From: Phocaeicola_A sp963625535
GTDB taxonomy: Bacteria > Bacteroidota > Bacteroidia > Bacteroidales > Bacteroidaceae
NCBI GenBank assembly: GCA_963625535.1
Contig: CAVFUK010000123.1
Location: 1-54,300 of the forward strand
DNA length: 54,300 nt
Direction of reading: 5' to 3'
Shown in pieces: positions 35,521 to 43,987 of this stretch (positions within the stretch are counted from its first letter, which is position 1; every line of letters begins with the position of its first letter). Both the position numbers and the translations under genes were made by a program. Below the pieces are notes generated by a model. That model was not told the origin of the DNA. It ran no database searches and worked only from the letters and a program-made list of their open reading frames with translations.

Positions 35521-35730
35521 TCAGAAGTCTTCACGTCCTCGCCCTATCAAAGAACTTAAGGGTTTCCGAAAGGTGCGCCTCTCTCCCAATGAAACGAAGG
35601 AGGTTACGTTCACTATCGACAAGTCTGCCTTACNNNNNNNNNNNNNNNATGTCATGATTGGGTAGTAGAACCGGGAAAGTTCGACGCTATCATTGCTGCG
35701 TCAGCGACAGACATCAAATCCAAAGTAACG
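35489..35730 (+). pseudogene. Fragment of a GH3 beta-glucosidase C-terminal Fn3-like domain, interrupted by Ns
   Basis: In the frame starting at 35492 the DNA reads AEVVQLYVADQKSS, then RPIKELKGFRKVRLSPNETK and EVTFTIDKSAL, the Fn3-like C-terminal domain of GH3 enzymes. After the 15 Ns, HDWVVEPGKFDAIIAAS and a KVTFEL ending continue it (from 35653, another frame relative to the gap as written). No GH3 catalytic domain is present. It is fused to the tail of a type B lipoprotein gene. Confidence 0.75.
35634..35648. other. Assembly gap (15 Ns)
   Basis: Run of 15 undetermined bases within the GH3 fragment. The frame changes across it, so the stated length is probably not exact. Confidence 1.
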
Positions 35731-35796
35731 TTTGAGTTGGTACTGGATAACGTTGTTTACAGCAAGACCGACTTCTCCGAGGTGAAGAAAGAATAG
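35731..35796 (+). pseudogene. Duplicate 3' tail of a type B leukocidin-like lipoprotein gene
   Basis: The last codons read LVLDNVVYSKTDFSEVKKE-stop, against LGLDNVVYSKTDFSEVQQ-stop at the end of copy B2 (34654-34716). It is joined in frame to the GH3 fragment. The downstream hairpin is also duplicated. Confidence 0.75.
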
Positions 35797-35822
35797 TCCC
35801 TAGCGATTCTATAGAAACAATA

Positions 35823-35855
35823 CAGCCCGGCATACTCAAGTAGCACGCCGGGCTG
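35823..35855. terminator. Terminator behind the mosaic, between convergent units
   Basis: Arms CAGCCCGGC (35823-35831) and GCCGGGCTG (35847-35855), followed by TTCTGTTT. A diverged copy of the hairpin at 34741. It also faces the end of the minus-strand gene at 35881. Confidence 0.7.
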
Positions 35856-35880
35856 TTCTGTTTCTATACTCTATCTGGAG

Positions 35881-36216
35881 CTAAAGCTGTCTCTTGCGAT
35901 ACACCACGAGCAACATTACCTCAAATGCCGTGATGACAATGCACGCTATCACACCCCAGTTGTCCACTAGATGATCGGGTGAGACCAAACTCAGTATGTA
36001 TTTGATGAGGCCCGACAGTGTGAACAGTAGCGTGAACGATACCTTTATCGCGTCGCTCACCCGGATGGAATGCACTAGGTAGACTAGTGCGGCACTAACC
36101 AACAACACTACCGTCGAGAACAACAGGTTGAATCCGCTGTATGCCGACAACAACAAACCTATCAGCAGGTTCATCGCTATCAGTATGCCACTGACTGCTA
36201 TGATTTTCGTTTTCAT
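35881..36216 (-). CDS. Small integral membrane protein, unknown
   Basis: A 111-residue protein with about four hydrophobic segments (about 6-27, 29-49, 56-78 and 86-105) and the short charged tail RKRQL. I do not recognise a family. It is the last gene of a three-gene minus-strand run, 14 bp behind the SPFH gene, so it probably works with that protein in the membrane. No signal peptide distinct from the first membrane segment. Confidence 0.65.
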   Translation of the reverse strand: MKTKIIAVSGILIAMNLLIGLLLSAYSGFNLLFSTVVLLVSAALVYLVHSIRVSDAIKVSFTLLFTLSGLIKYILSLVSPDHLVDNWGVIACIVITAFEVMLLVVYRKRQL

Positions 36217-36230
36217 GAGTGTGCGAAAGG

Positions 36231-37340
36231 TTAGAGGTTAGGTATTGGTGGCGGACAGTTCGAGTCTACCAGCGACGAGAAGTCATCGCAGCCGGATAGC
36301 TTCTGCCATTGTGCCATCCCTTTGGCCCATACAAGGGTATCGTTGGTAATCTGATTGGCCTCGTATTTCTGCTCTACCGCGGCATAATCGAACGGCCCTT
36401 GTTGTTGTCCGTTCACGGCCAGGAAGTACTTCTTGCCCGTGAATGGCAAGGGTGGGGGAGTCTCACTTGACTGCTGGGTGTTGATTACTCCCGTAGCCAG
36501 CGAGGCGGCGGCGTTGCCCAGTCCGATGCCTGCACCGATGCCCATGGCAGCACCTGCCATGCCGCTGTGATTGTTGGCGGCCTGTTCCAGCACGTCGAAT
36601 GAACGGCTCATCTGATAGTCCTCACGGCCTATCACACTGATGCGGGCCTTGGCGTCCTTCGCCTCTTTCAGCCGGATGAAGCTGGGATCGTCTTCCTTGA
36701 TGGAGATGGCTATGATGCTGAACATCTCCAGACTGATGCCATAGGTGGCGAATACTTCGCTAAGTCGTGTTTGTGCATATTCCGACAGGCTGTCGACCTG
36801 CGACGATATCGACAGCACCGATTGGTCGTTCTGCTTCAGCGCGTCGTAGATGATGTTCGTCAATTTCGACAGCAACACGCCCTTCAAGTAGTCCACCACC
36901 CGAGCCGTTTCGAATGACGACATGTTCCCTACCAGCTTCTCTAGAAACAGTCGGGCGTTCTCTATGTGCAGTCCGTATTGGCCATAGGCCCGCATGGACA
37001 CAATGACGTCGTATTTCGGGTCCTCCACCTGGATGGGTGTCAGCGTTCCCCACTTGTTGTTCAGCAGCGACACATGGTTCACGAACCACACCTCGGCCTT
37101 GAAGGGAGTCTCTCCGTCGAAGGGCAGGTTCACCACTTTCCCCAGCAAGGGGATGTTGTCACTCTTGATGGTATAGGTGCCGCTGGTAAACTCGTCACAA
37201 ATCTTTCCGCCCTTCACAAAGAAAGCGGTCTGTCCGGGATAGACCACCAGCTGAGAGCCCAGCCTCAATCCGTCGCTCTCGAAGCGGTGTACGAGCTCCT
37301 GCTCGTTCACCTCCCATGAGACTATATCCACTAAATTCAT
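36231..37340 (-). CDS. SPFH-domain protein with C-terminal GYF_2 domain
   Basis: A 369-residue protein of the YdjI/virion-core-like SPFH type. Residues 1-250 hold the SPFH fold: VVYPGQTAFFVKGGKICDEFTSGTYTI near 32-58, LNNKWGTLTPIQVEDPKYD near 92-110, and helices about 130-240 ending in KEAKDAKARISVIG. A Gly/Ala-rich linker (GMAGAAMGIGAGIGLG) follows, then a proline-rich PPPLP and a GYF_2 domain (about 310-360; QQQGPFDYAAVEQ ... DTLVWAKGMAQWQKL). No membrane segment is visible. SPFH proteins assemble on membranes; the GYF_2 domain is a peptide-binding adaptor. It lies between two membrane proteins in one operon. Biological role unknown. Confidence 0.8.
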   Translation of the reverse strand: MNLVDIVSWEVNEQELVHRFESDGLRLGSQLVVYPGQTAFFVKGGKICDEFTSGTYTIKSDNIPLLGKVVNLPFDGETPFKAEVWFVNHVSLLNNKWGTLTPIQVEDPKYDVIVSMRAYGQYGLHIENARLFLEKLVGNMSSFETARVVDYLKGVLLSKLTNIIYDALKQNDQSVLSISSQVDSLSEYAQTRLSEVFATYGISLEMFSIIAISIKEDDPSFIRLKEAKDAKARISVIGREDYQMSRSFDVLEQAANNHSGMAGAAMGIGAGIGLGNAAASLATGVINTQQSSETPPPLPFTGKKYFLAVNGQQQGPFDYAAVEQKYEANQITNDTLVWAKGMAQWQKLSGCDDFSSLVDSNCPPPIPNL

Positions 37341-37379
37341 CGTTATTCGCTATTGTAGGTTTTACTGATTCATTTATTC

Positions 37380-38522
37380 TTATTGGTTACCCATCTCTTC
37401 TTCCATGACAACCAACCGGAGCTTGGCTGTGTTTAGCTCAGTGTATCCAGATACGTTGTAGTTATAGGAGCCTTCCTCCATTAAATTGTTGCTCCTATAG
37501 ATGCATGAGTGCGCCATGTTCCCGTCATCACTTGGCCCTTCGGGGTTCACCAAATCCGCATAGTCGCTCCATCCGCTCGATAATCCTTGGTCGTCATACA
37601 GGTCAAGGCACAGCTCGTCCCTACAGGACTCTGCCTTAATAGAACCTTGTTCTGAGGCCCACATCCACTGCATCAGTGTCGGCATACGGAATACGCAGGA
37701 CGAAACCGCGTTCACCTTCTCGATGAAGTCTTTGGCCGTGCTTGTCGAGAAGTCCTCCGTTTCCAACAGTTTCCATTCTTCCTCCGTTACGGTAGTCGTC
37801 ATGATGTAATAGTTGGTGAGCTCTACGCTTATGGGATCGTCACCAGTCCCTAAGAAACTTTGTGTGCCGGTTCCCGGGATAGCGAACCTGTCGCCCTGTA
37901 CCAAAGTTAACCTTTCCTTGAGGCTCTTAGCCACTTTCTGGGCGTTCTCCTTCTTCTGGAGCTCTTCCTGGGCCTGCATCTCAGCCATCTGAGCTTCCCA
38001 TTCCGCCTGTTCGACTTGGGCTTTGGCACCTTCATAGATAGGAATAGCTATCGCGATAACCGTCAAGGCGACGGCCATGGCTATCAAGCTGGTCCATACC
38101 CACTTCAACGATACCCTCTCAGGCTCCTTGAATTTGTTCAAGTCTATACTCGTGTTGGCATCCGCATCGCCATAATCGCAGTAGCGCTTGGCATTGGAAC
38201 TCCTTATCAACTTGGCGCACTCGCGTACCACGCTGATGTATGCGTCAATCTTATCGTTCCCTTCATGCATATACTTGTACAGTTTGCATAAGATGAATAT
38301 GGCGATGGCGCTGCACAGGGTAATCACTATTCCGGGGAAGTCGAAGAACGTGTCCCATCTATGGCTAAAATGATAAACGGTGAAGCCAAATGTGGCAATC
38401 AGTACGGTAAACAAGAGGAAGCTGCCTATGAGCGTCGAGATGATGTCTCTCTTCCTATCTTTTATTTCGTTATCATGCTTCTTGGTATCCTCATCCCTCG
38501 GGACGGTGATCTTATGTCTCAT
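37380..38522 (-). CDS. Membrane protein with coiled coil and a degenerate FGE/SUMF1-like C-terminal domain
   Basis: A 380-residue protein. Three hydrophobic segments are visible (about 27-51, 62-83, 142-164), with a conserved-looking cytoplasmic loop between the second and third. Residues about 165-205 form a Glu/Gln-rich coiled coil (AQVEQAEWEAQMAEMQAQ). The C-terminal part (about 210-375) resembles formylglycine-generating-enzyme-like domains: VELTNYYIMTTTVTEEEWKLL, FRMPTLMQWMWASEQG (compare the family LPTEAEWEYAARGG) and a final LRLVV. The usual catalytic cysteine context of FGE is not recognisable, so a structural or binding role is more likely. It heads the operon with the SPFH gene 39 bp downstream. 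Confidence 0.6.
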   Translation of the reverse strand: MRHKITVPRDEDTKKHDNEIKDRKRDIISTLIGSFLLFTVLIATFGFTVYHFSHRWDTFFDFPGIVITLCSAIAIFILCKLYKYMHEGNDKIDAYISVVRECAKLIRSSNAKRYCDYGDADANTSIDLNKFKEPERVSLKWVWTSLIAMAVALTVIAIAIPIYEGAKAQVEQAEWEAQMAEMQAQEELQKKENAQKVAKSLKERLTLVQGDRFAIPGTGTQSFLGTGDDPISVELTNYYIMTTTVTEEEWKLLETEDFSTSTAKDFIEKVNAVSSCVFRMPTLMQWMWASEQGSIKAESCRDELCLDLYDDQGLSSGWSDYADLVNPEGPSDDGNMAHSCIYRSNNLMEEGSYNYNVSGYTELNTAKLRLVVMEEEMGNQ

Positions 38523-38558
38523 TTACTGCTCCTATATTCGTGCTCCTTCATAAACAAA

Positions 38559-38591
38559 CAGGAGACACATCCGTGGCGGATGCGTCTCCTG
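38559..38591 (-). terminator. Terminator behind the second SusD gene
   Basis: Arms CAGGAGAC-a-CATCC (38559-38572) and GGATG-c-GTCTCCTG (38578-38591), 13 pairs with one mismatch and a 5-nt loop; on the minus strand T-rich sequence follows. It separates the SusCD unit from the SPFH operon. Confidence 0.8.
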
Positions 38592-38622
38592 TATATGGTT
38601 GAATCCTATCAGAGCGGAGCTG

Positions 38623-40269
38623 TTAATAGCCCGTGTTCTGTTTGTAGAGACCCGGTGTGATGTTCATCTGGTTCTGCGGAATCGGATAGAGATAGCGACC
38701 GTCGGTCACGTCGGCTGTACTGGTGCCTTCGGGGTTGCCGTAACGGTTAAACATATCGAGGATGTCCTGCTTCCATTCGCCATAGCGTACTTGGTCGAAC
38801 CAACGGATGCCCTCGCCGGCAAGCTCCAGACGGCGCTCGCGCTTCACATACTTCAAGGCCTCGGCGGCGGTAGTCGCTGAAACGGGGTCGCATCCGGCAC
38901 GCTCGCGAATCTCGTTGACTATAGCAACGGCTCCGCTCACATTGTTCTCGGCACACATGATCTCGGCGTTGAGCAGCATCATATCCTCGATGCGGAGGAT
39001 GGGGAAGTTCACAGGCCAGTCGTACATGCTAACCAGTGCGCTGTAGTCCATCGACAGTCCCAGTGCGTCCATCTTAGGTTTAGAGGGCAGGGGTTTGTAG
39101 AACTGACTCTTTACGTATACGTCGGTGGTCACGCCGTCCACGGTCACCGACTCCTTCTCGTTGGAGTAGGCCACGGTGTTGGCCTCAGCCTCATAACCGT
39201 CGAGCAGAGTCCAACCCTCTCCACGCAAATCCTTGTTGCCGCCAGAGTATATCTTGTCGTACTCATAGCGCAGGGTCTTCTCTATAAAGATATCATAGCC
39301 ATAGAGTCTTACGCCTACACCATTTGTATAGGAAGGAGGCAGCGACTTCACAAAGAAACCTGTGCCCGGGTCGCCTGTACCACCTGAACGGTACTGGATG
39401 GCGAAGATGCTGTACTTGTTGTGGTAGTCGGGTGTCCACTGCTTACGCCACTCCGTGATGTCCGTTGCCCAGTAGTTGCTCTTTTTGTCAAGCACTTGCT
39501 GGAGGTAAGTCTTGGCCTTCGCCATGGCCGACGAATCGTTGAAGGGATAGCCGGCGAGTGTCATATAGACACGGGCCAACATGGCGGCGGCAGCTGTCTT
39601 GTCGGCTCGTCCCTGATCGGGTACGGCTGTGCCGGCAGCGTTCACCACTTTTCCCTTCTCCGGCAGGTTGAGGGCAGCCTCCAGGTCGGGGATAACCACA
39701 GTGTTGATGATAGTTAACGCGTCAGACTGGGGAGTGTTGTTCACCGTGGAGGGCGATGCGGCCTCGGTCACCATCGGAATGTTGCCGAACAAGCGGGCCA
39801 ACTCGAAGTATGCCCAGCCACGCAGGAAGCGAACCTCGTTGAGGAACTGTGCCTGGATGGTCTCATTGTCATAGGTGGCACCCTGAATCTTCTGGATGGC
39901 CACGTTGGCATCGTAGATGACCTTGTACCACATGTTCCATGTGCTCTCAAAGGTGCCCGTCACAGCGGTGGCACGAAACGCGCTCACATCCGAGCGGTTG
40001 TTCTGTCCGTTCACGACAGGGTTCACCCAAGCATTGTCCGAGCGGCACTCTGACATACCATAGTATTCGTAGTCGGTGGCATAGCGTAAATCGGAGTAGA
40101 CACCTATCACGCCTTGGTTGGCTTGTGCCAAGGTTTGGTAGAATCCGTCAGAAGAGAGCAGGTTCACAGGGGGTTGGTTGAGGTAGCTGTCACATGACGT
40201 AGCGCCGATAGCCAACAGGCCACAGCAACCGACAACCGGTACAATACGGAATATATTCTTGATTTTCAT
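38623..40269 (-). CDS. SusD/RagB-family surface lipoprotein (second pair)
   Basis: 548 residues from the ATG at 40269 (the earlier in-frame ATG at 40305 overlaps the SusC stop and would put a basic stretch before the signal). Lipobox IGATSC (Cys26) followed by DSYLNQPPVN, the usual SusD beginning. Family segments: FLNEVRFLRGWAYFELARLFGNIPMV, a FPILRIEDMMLLNAEIMCAENN helix pair, YVKRERRLELAGEGIRWFDQVRYG, and the terminal YPIPQNQMNITPGLYKQNTGY. It captures substrate for the SusC barrel encoded just upstream. Specificity unknown; no hydrolase gene accompanies it. Confidence 0.93.
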   Translation of the reverse strand: MKIKNIFRIVPVVGCCGLLAIGATSCDSYLNQPPVNLLSSDGFYQTLAQANQGVIGVYSDLRYATDYEYYGMSECRSDNAWVNPVVNGQNNRSDVSAFRATAVTGTFESTWNMWYKVIYDANVAIQKIQGATYDNETIQAQFLNEVRFLRGWAYFELARLFGNIPMVTEAASPSTVNNTPQSDALTIINTVVIPDLEAALNLPEKGKVVNAAGTAVPDQGRADKTAAAAMLARVYMTLAGYPFNDSSAMAKAKTYLQQVLDKKSNYWATDITEWRKQWTPDYHNKYSIFAIQYRSGGTGDPGTGFFVKSLPPSYTNGVGVRLYGYDIFIEKTLRYEYDKIYSGGNKDLRGEGWTLLDGYEAEANTVAYSNEKESVTVDGVTTDVYVKSQFYKPLPSKPKMDALGLSMDYSALVSMYDWPVNFPILRIEDMMLLNAEIMCAENNVSGAVAIVNEIRERAGCDPVSATTAAEALKYVKRERRLELAGEGIRWFDQVRYGEWKQDILDMFNRYGNPEGTSTADVTDGRYLYPIPQNQMNITPGLYKQNTGY

Positions 40270-40304
40270 ATTTCTTCTATTCTTTTTATTCTTCAATAGA
40301 TACA

Positions 40305-43300
40305 TTAGAATGTGACGTTAACACCAAAGGTGAAGATGCGGGCTGATGGATAGCCACCGTAGTCGATACCCGTTGCGGTAGCACCACCAGGCACAGACTT
40401 GCTACCATTCGACACCTCAGGAGAGTAGCCGTGGTAATAGCTGTGTGCACGGAGCAGGTTCTCACCCGAGAAGTAGATGCGTGCGCGCTGCAGCAACTTC
40501 GTCTTCAGAGGCAGTGTGTAACCCACTGTCAGGTTCTTCAGGCACAGGTAGTCGCTGCTCTCCAACCAACGGGAGTCAACTTGTCCGCCACCTGTTGTGC
40601 TGAGGATGTAGGGCGTTACACCGTCGCCGGTCTCTGTCTCGCTCCACCAAGCATTGGTCCAGCAGTCCATCACGTTGGCTGAGGCTCCCATACCCGGGCG
40701 GTCGATAGCACGTCCGAAGCAACCGAAGATTTTACCGCCTGTCTGTGCTGTCAACAGGATGCTCACGTCAAAGTTCTTCCACTCGAAGGTATTGGTCATA
40801 CCGAAGGTCCATTTCGGTGTGGGCTGACCCAGATAGACGCGGTCGTTGGTGAGGTCGATGTTACCATCGTGGTTCACGTCGAGATAGCGGATGTCACCGG
40901 GTTTGTTCGTCTTGCCATTGAAGGTTACCTTGCTCACACCACACTCAGCGGCATAAGCGTCCAAGTCAGCTTGTGACTCCCACACGCCGATGGCCTTGTA
41001 CATGTAGAAGGCGTTCACCGGGTGACCTACAGCCAGAATGTTAGATGCGTTGGCACCATCACCAACACCATTGAATCCTGAGTGGATAGGCGTATCATCT
41101 GTACCAAGGGAGATCACTTCGTTCTCGTTGTAAGAAGCGTTGAAAGAGGTGGTCCACTTGAATTTACCCGTCATGTTGTGGGTGGTCAGCTCGATATCGA
41201 TACCCTTGTTGGAAATCTCACCGAGGTTACCCCAGATGGTCGTGAAGCCAGAGGCACCGGCAACGGGTACTTGATAGAGCAGGTCCTTTGTGGACTTTGT
41301 GTACCAGTCGACAGAGAGTTGGATACGGTTGTCGAGGAACCCGAAGTCGAGTGCGATGTCCGTAGAGTAGGTCTTCTCCCAACCGAGGTCGGCGTTGCCG
41401 AGTGAGTTGGCTGTGTAGCCTGCGGCTCCTGCGTAGGTCACAGAGGTCAGTGTGGCGTACGCTGCGGTATTGGAGATGTTGTTGTTACCAGTCACACCAT
41501 AGCTGGCGCGCACTTTCAACGTGTTCCACCAATTGAGGCCGAGCTTCTTCCAGAAAGGCTCACCGCTGACCATCCATCCTACGCTGGCAGCCGGGAACAC
41601 GCCCCACTTGTTGTCGCCACCGAACACTGAACCACCATCGTAACGGAGTGAGGCAGACAGCATGTAGCGTTCGTCGTAGTTGTACTGCACACGGCCGAAG
41701 GCAGAAACCAGTTTGTCAGGTGTAGCCTCTGTCACGGTGTTGGCATTAGGTGTCACCTGGCTACCGTCGAATGAGCCTGTGATGGCATCGTTGGCAAACG
41801 GAGCCTTGTAGGTCTGCGAGGTGCTGAAACCGACATTGCTCTCCTCGCGTGAGGCACCGGCCATCAAACTGAGTGAGTGCTTGCCGAAATCTTTGTCGTA
41901 GTTGATAAGTCCCTGCAACAGGGTAGACCAAACGCGCGATGTGGTATGTCCACCACTAGACTGTGTACCTTCGCCCTGTGCCCAGTTGGCACTGGCGCTG
42001 GTGAAGTTATAGGTCTGTCCGTCCACGTCATAATAGTTGGTAGCACCGGACAACTCCACTTTCAGTTCCTTTATAGGAGTGATGCGTATGAAGGCGTTGC
42101 CCAGGAAGCGTACACGATTGCTGCGGTTGATGTTGGTCTCCAACGCATAGACCGGAGCTGACACTGAACCAGCCCAGTTGTATCGGGTGTTTGGTTGGGC
42201 GTTGATTTGGTAACCCACGCCTGCCTCTGACACCGGCACGGCTGTCAAGATGTGGTGGATGCGTGAGTCCTTACCATTGGCCGAACCGGAACCATTGGAC
42301 ACGATGTAGGTGGGCGCGAGGTTCAAGCCGACGGTGATGTACTTGTTAATCTTGCTCTCGACGTTGGCACGCAGGTTGAAACGCTGATAGTCCGTACCCT
42401 TCACCAAACCTTCCTGCTTCATGTAGCCACCGGAAATCATATATGAGAGGTTATCCGTTCCGCCGGACACGTTCAAGTCGTAGCTCTGCACCAGTCCTGC
42501 GCGGAAGGCATAGTCTTGCCAGTCGAGCAGGTCCAGCTCACCGGCATTGGCGTCGTAGGTGTGAGCGTCCTGGATGTCCTTACTCAGGTACTGGAACCAA
42601 CGGTCGTCGTTGATGATGTTGTAGTTGGGAGATGCCATGGAGCCACCCATGTTTCTCATACGAGTAGCGCTGTCGTCCTTGATGCTGGCTGTTGTGATGC
42701 CCTTATTGGCCATGTTGGTCATGTAGTTGGCGTCGTTCCAGCGCATCTTGAACTCCATCCACTCCTCAGCGGTCATAATGTCGAGCTTCTTCTCGGCCGA
42801 CTGCCAACCAATGCTGCCGTTGAACGTCACCGTCGGCTTGCCGCTCTTACCGCGTTTTGTGGTGACAATCACCACACCGTTTGATCCACGTGAACCGTAG
42901 ATGGCGGCTGAGGCGGCATCCTTCAGTACCTCAATCGACTGGATGTCGTTCGGGTTGATGCTGCTGATGGTCGTCATAGGCACACCGTCCACCACGTAGA
43001 GCGGGTCGCTGCTGGCATTCACAGAGGCGGCACCACGTACACGAATCTTCGGGTCGGCACCCGGCTCACTACTCTCAGCTCGCACCGTCACACCGGCCAA
43101 TTGACCTTGCAGGGCTTGCTCGGCACGTGCCAACGGACGGCCTACGATGCCGCTGGCGTCCATCTTCGCAACGGCAGACGTTAAGTTGCTCTTCTTCACC
43201 GAACCATAACCGATGACCACCACGTCCTCGAGTACGGTCTGGTCTTCCACCAATGTCACGTTAATGATCTTACGACCACCAACAGCCACTGTCTGGCTCT

Positions 43301-43538
43301 TGTAGCCTACGTAGGAGAACACCAGAGTTGCATTCGAAGCGACGCCCTCCAGGGCGTAGTTGCCGTCAAGGTCTGTCACGGTACCCTTCGAGGTCCCTTT
43401 CACCAAGACGCTGGCACCAATGACCGATTCGCCCGTAGTATCCACTATTTTACCCGTCACTTTGATCTGGGCCATAGTGGCAATCGAGCAGAAAGCAAGC
43501 AACAGGAATGTTGCGATTCTTAGTCCTTTTTCTTTCAT
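40305..43538 (-). CDS. SusC/RagA-family TonB-dependent transporter (second pair)
   Basis: A 1077-residue protein. Signal peptide about 1-22 (ending IATMAQ), carboxypeptidase-regulatory-like domain (about 25-105; GKIVDTTGESVIGASVLVKG, FSYVGYKSQ), the SusC-specific VEDQTVLEDVVVIGYG link, plug with PLYVVDGVPM and IEVLKDAASAAIYGSRGSNGVV, and a long beta-barrel ending GVNVTF. It imports an unknown ligand with the SusD encoded 35 bp downstream. It is unlike the SusC at 1339 in the N-terminus and barrel, so the two loci are not recent duplicates. No adjacent SusR, hybrid two-component or ECF sigma/anti-sigma gene is seen, and no enzyme: a minimal SusCD pair. Confidence 0.94.
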   Translation of the reverse strand: MKEKGLRIATFLLLAFCSIATMAQIKVTGKIVDTTGESVIGASVLVKGTSKGTVTDLDGNYALEGVASNATLVFSYVGYKSQTVAVGGRKIINVTLVEDQTVLEDVVVIGYGSVKKSNLTSAVAKMDASGIVGRPLARAEQALQGQLAGVTVRAESSEPGADPKIRVRGAASVNASSDPLYVVDGVPMTTISSINPNDIQSIEVLKDAASAAIYGSRGSNGVVIVTTKRGKSGKPTVTFNGSIGWQSAEKKLDIMTAEEWMEFKMRWNDANYMTNMANKGITTASIKDDSATRMRNMGGSMASPNYNIINDDRWFQYLSKDIQDAHTYDANAGELDLLDWQDYAFRAGLVQSYDLNVSGGTDNLSYMISGGYMKQEGLVKGTDYQRFNLRANVESKINKYITVGLNLAPTYIVSNGSGSANGKDSRIHHILTAVPVSEAGVGYQINAQPNTRYNWAGSVSAPVYALETNINRSNRVRFLGNAFIRITPIKELKVELSGATNYYDVDGQTYNFTSASANWAQGEGTQSSGGHTTSRVWSTLLQGLINYDKDFGKHSLSLMAGASREESNVGFSTSQTYKAPFANDAITGSFDGSQVTPNANTVTEATPDKLVSAFGRVQYNYDERYMLSASLRYDGGSVFGGDNKWGVFPAASVGWMVSGEPFWKKLGLNWWNTLKVRASYGVTGNNNISNTAAYATLTSVTYAGAAGYTANSLGNADLGWEKTYSTDIALDFGFLDNRIQLSVDWYTKSTKDLLYQVPVAGASGFTTIWGNLGEISNKGIDIELTTHNMTGKFKWTTSFNASYNENEVISLGTDDTPIHSGFNGVGDGANASNILAVGHPVNAFYMYKAIGVWESQADLDAYAAECGVSKVTFNGKTNKPGDIRYLDVNHDGNIDLTNDRVYLGQPTPKWTFGMTNTFEWKNFDVSILLTAQTGGKIFGCFGRAIDRPGMGASANVMDCWTNAWWSETETGDGVTPYILSTTGGGQVDSRWLESSDYLCLKNLTVGYTLPLKTKLLQRARIYFSGENLLRAHSYYHGYSPEVSNGSKSVPGGATATGIDYGGYPSARIFTFGVNVTF

Positions 43539-43889
43539 TTCAATTAGATTTAAATAGGTAATTATTAACTGTATGATTTCTTAGATTATTATTTCTGGGG
43601 AAGGAGTATAGTTTATCCACTCGGTTTAATACGGAACATGGGCAAGGGGCAATGTAAGCCTCTCTTTGTCGTTAAGCTATTCGTCATGTTAGATTTAAGT
43701 TTTTCGGGCAGGCCTTATGCCTTATTCCCGCGGTAAAAGTATAGATAATCTCCGATACGGCGTATGGAATAATCGACTTAAACGATGGAAAATTTGTTAT
43801 GCTTGTAATTAACGTTGATTATCAATTGTTTAATGGCTTAAGCAAACCTAATGATAAGCATCGACTAGAAGAATGGTAAATCTAAACCT
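43539..43889. other. Non-coding upstream region of the second SusC
   Basis: About 350 bp without a gene. It must hold the SusC promoter on the minus strand. The only candidate I see is TACTTTTA at 43741-43734 (one base off TAnnTTTG), with no clear -33 element. Confidence 0.4.
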
Positions 43890-43975
43890 GTCGCAATCTC
43901 GATAAAAAGATGAGATTGCGACAACTTTCTCACCGCAAACCTGTCGCAATCTCTACTTTTTAGTAACTTTGCGAC
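43890..43975 (+). repeat. Upstream GTCGCAATCTC module of the ATPase gene
   Basis: GTCGCAATCTC (43890-43900), an 11-nt spacer, GAGATTGCGAC (43912-43922) plus AACTTT; 53 bp after the first copy, ACCTGTCGCAATCTC again (43943-43953), then TTGCGAC (43969-43975). The same arrangement occurs downstream at 45624-45692. Confidence 0.85.
43964..43971 (+). promoter_or_regulatory. -7 element of the ATPase gene, embedded in an inverted repeat
   Basis: TAACTTTG (TAnnTTTG) overlaps the right arm TTGCGAC of the GTCGCAA/TTGCGAC inverted repeat. The leader would be only about 10-15 nt. A protein bound to the repeat would cover the promoter. Confidence 0.65.
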
Positions 43976-43987
43976 AAAATATAGTTT

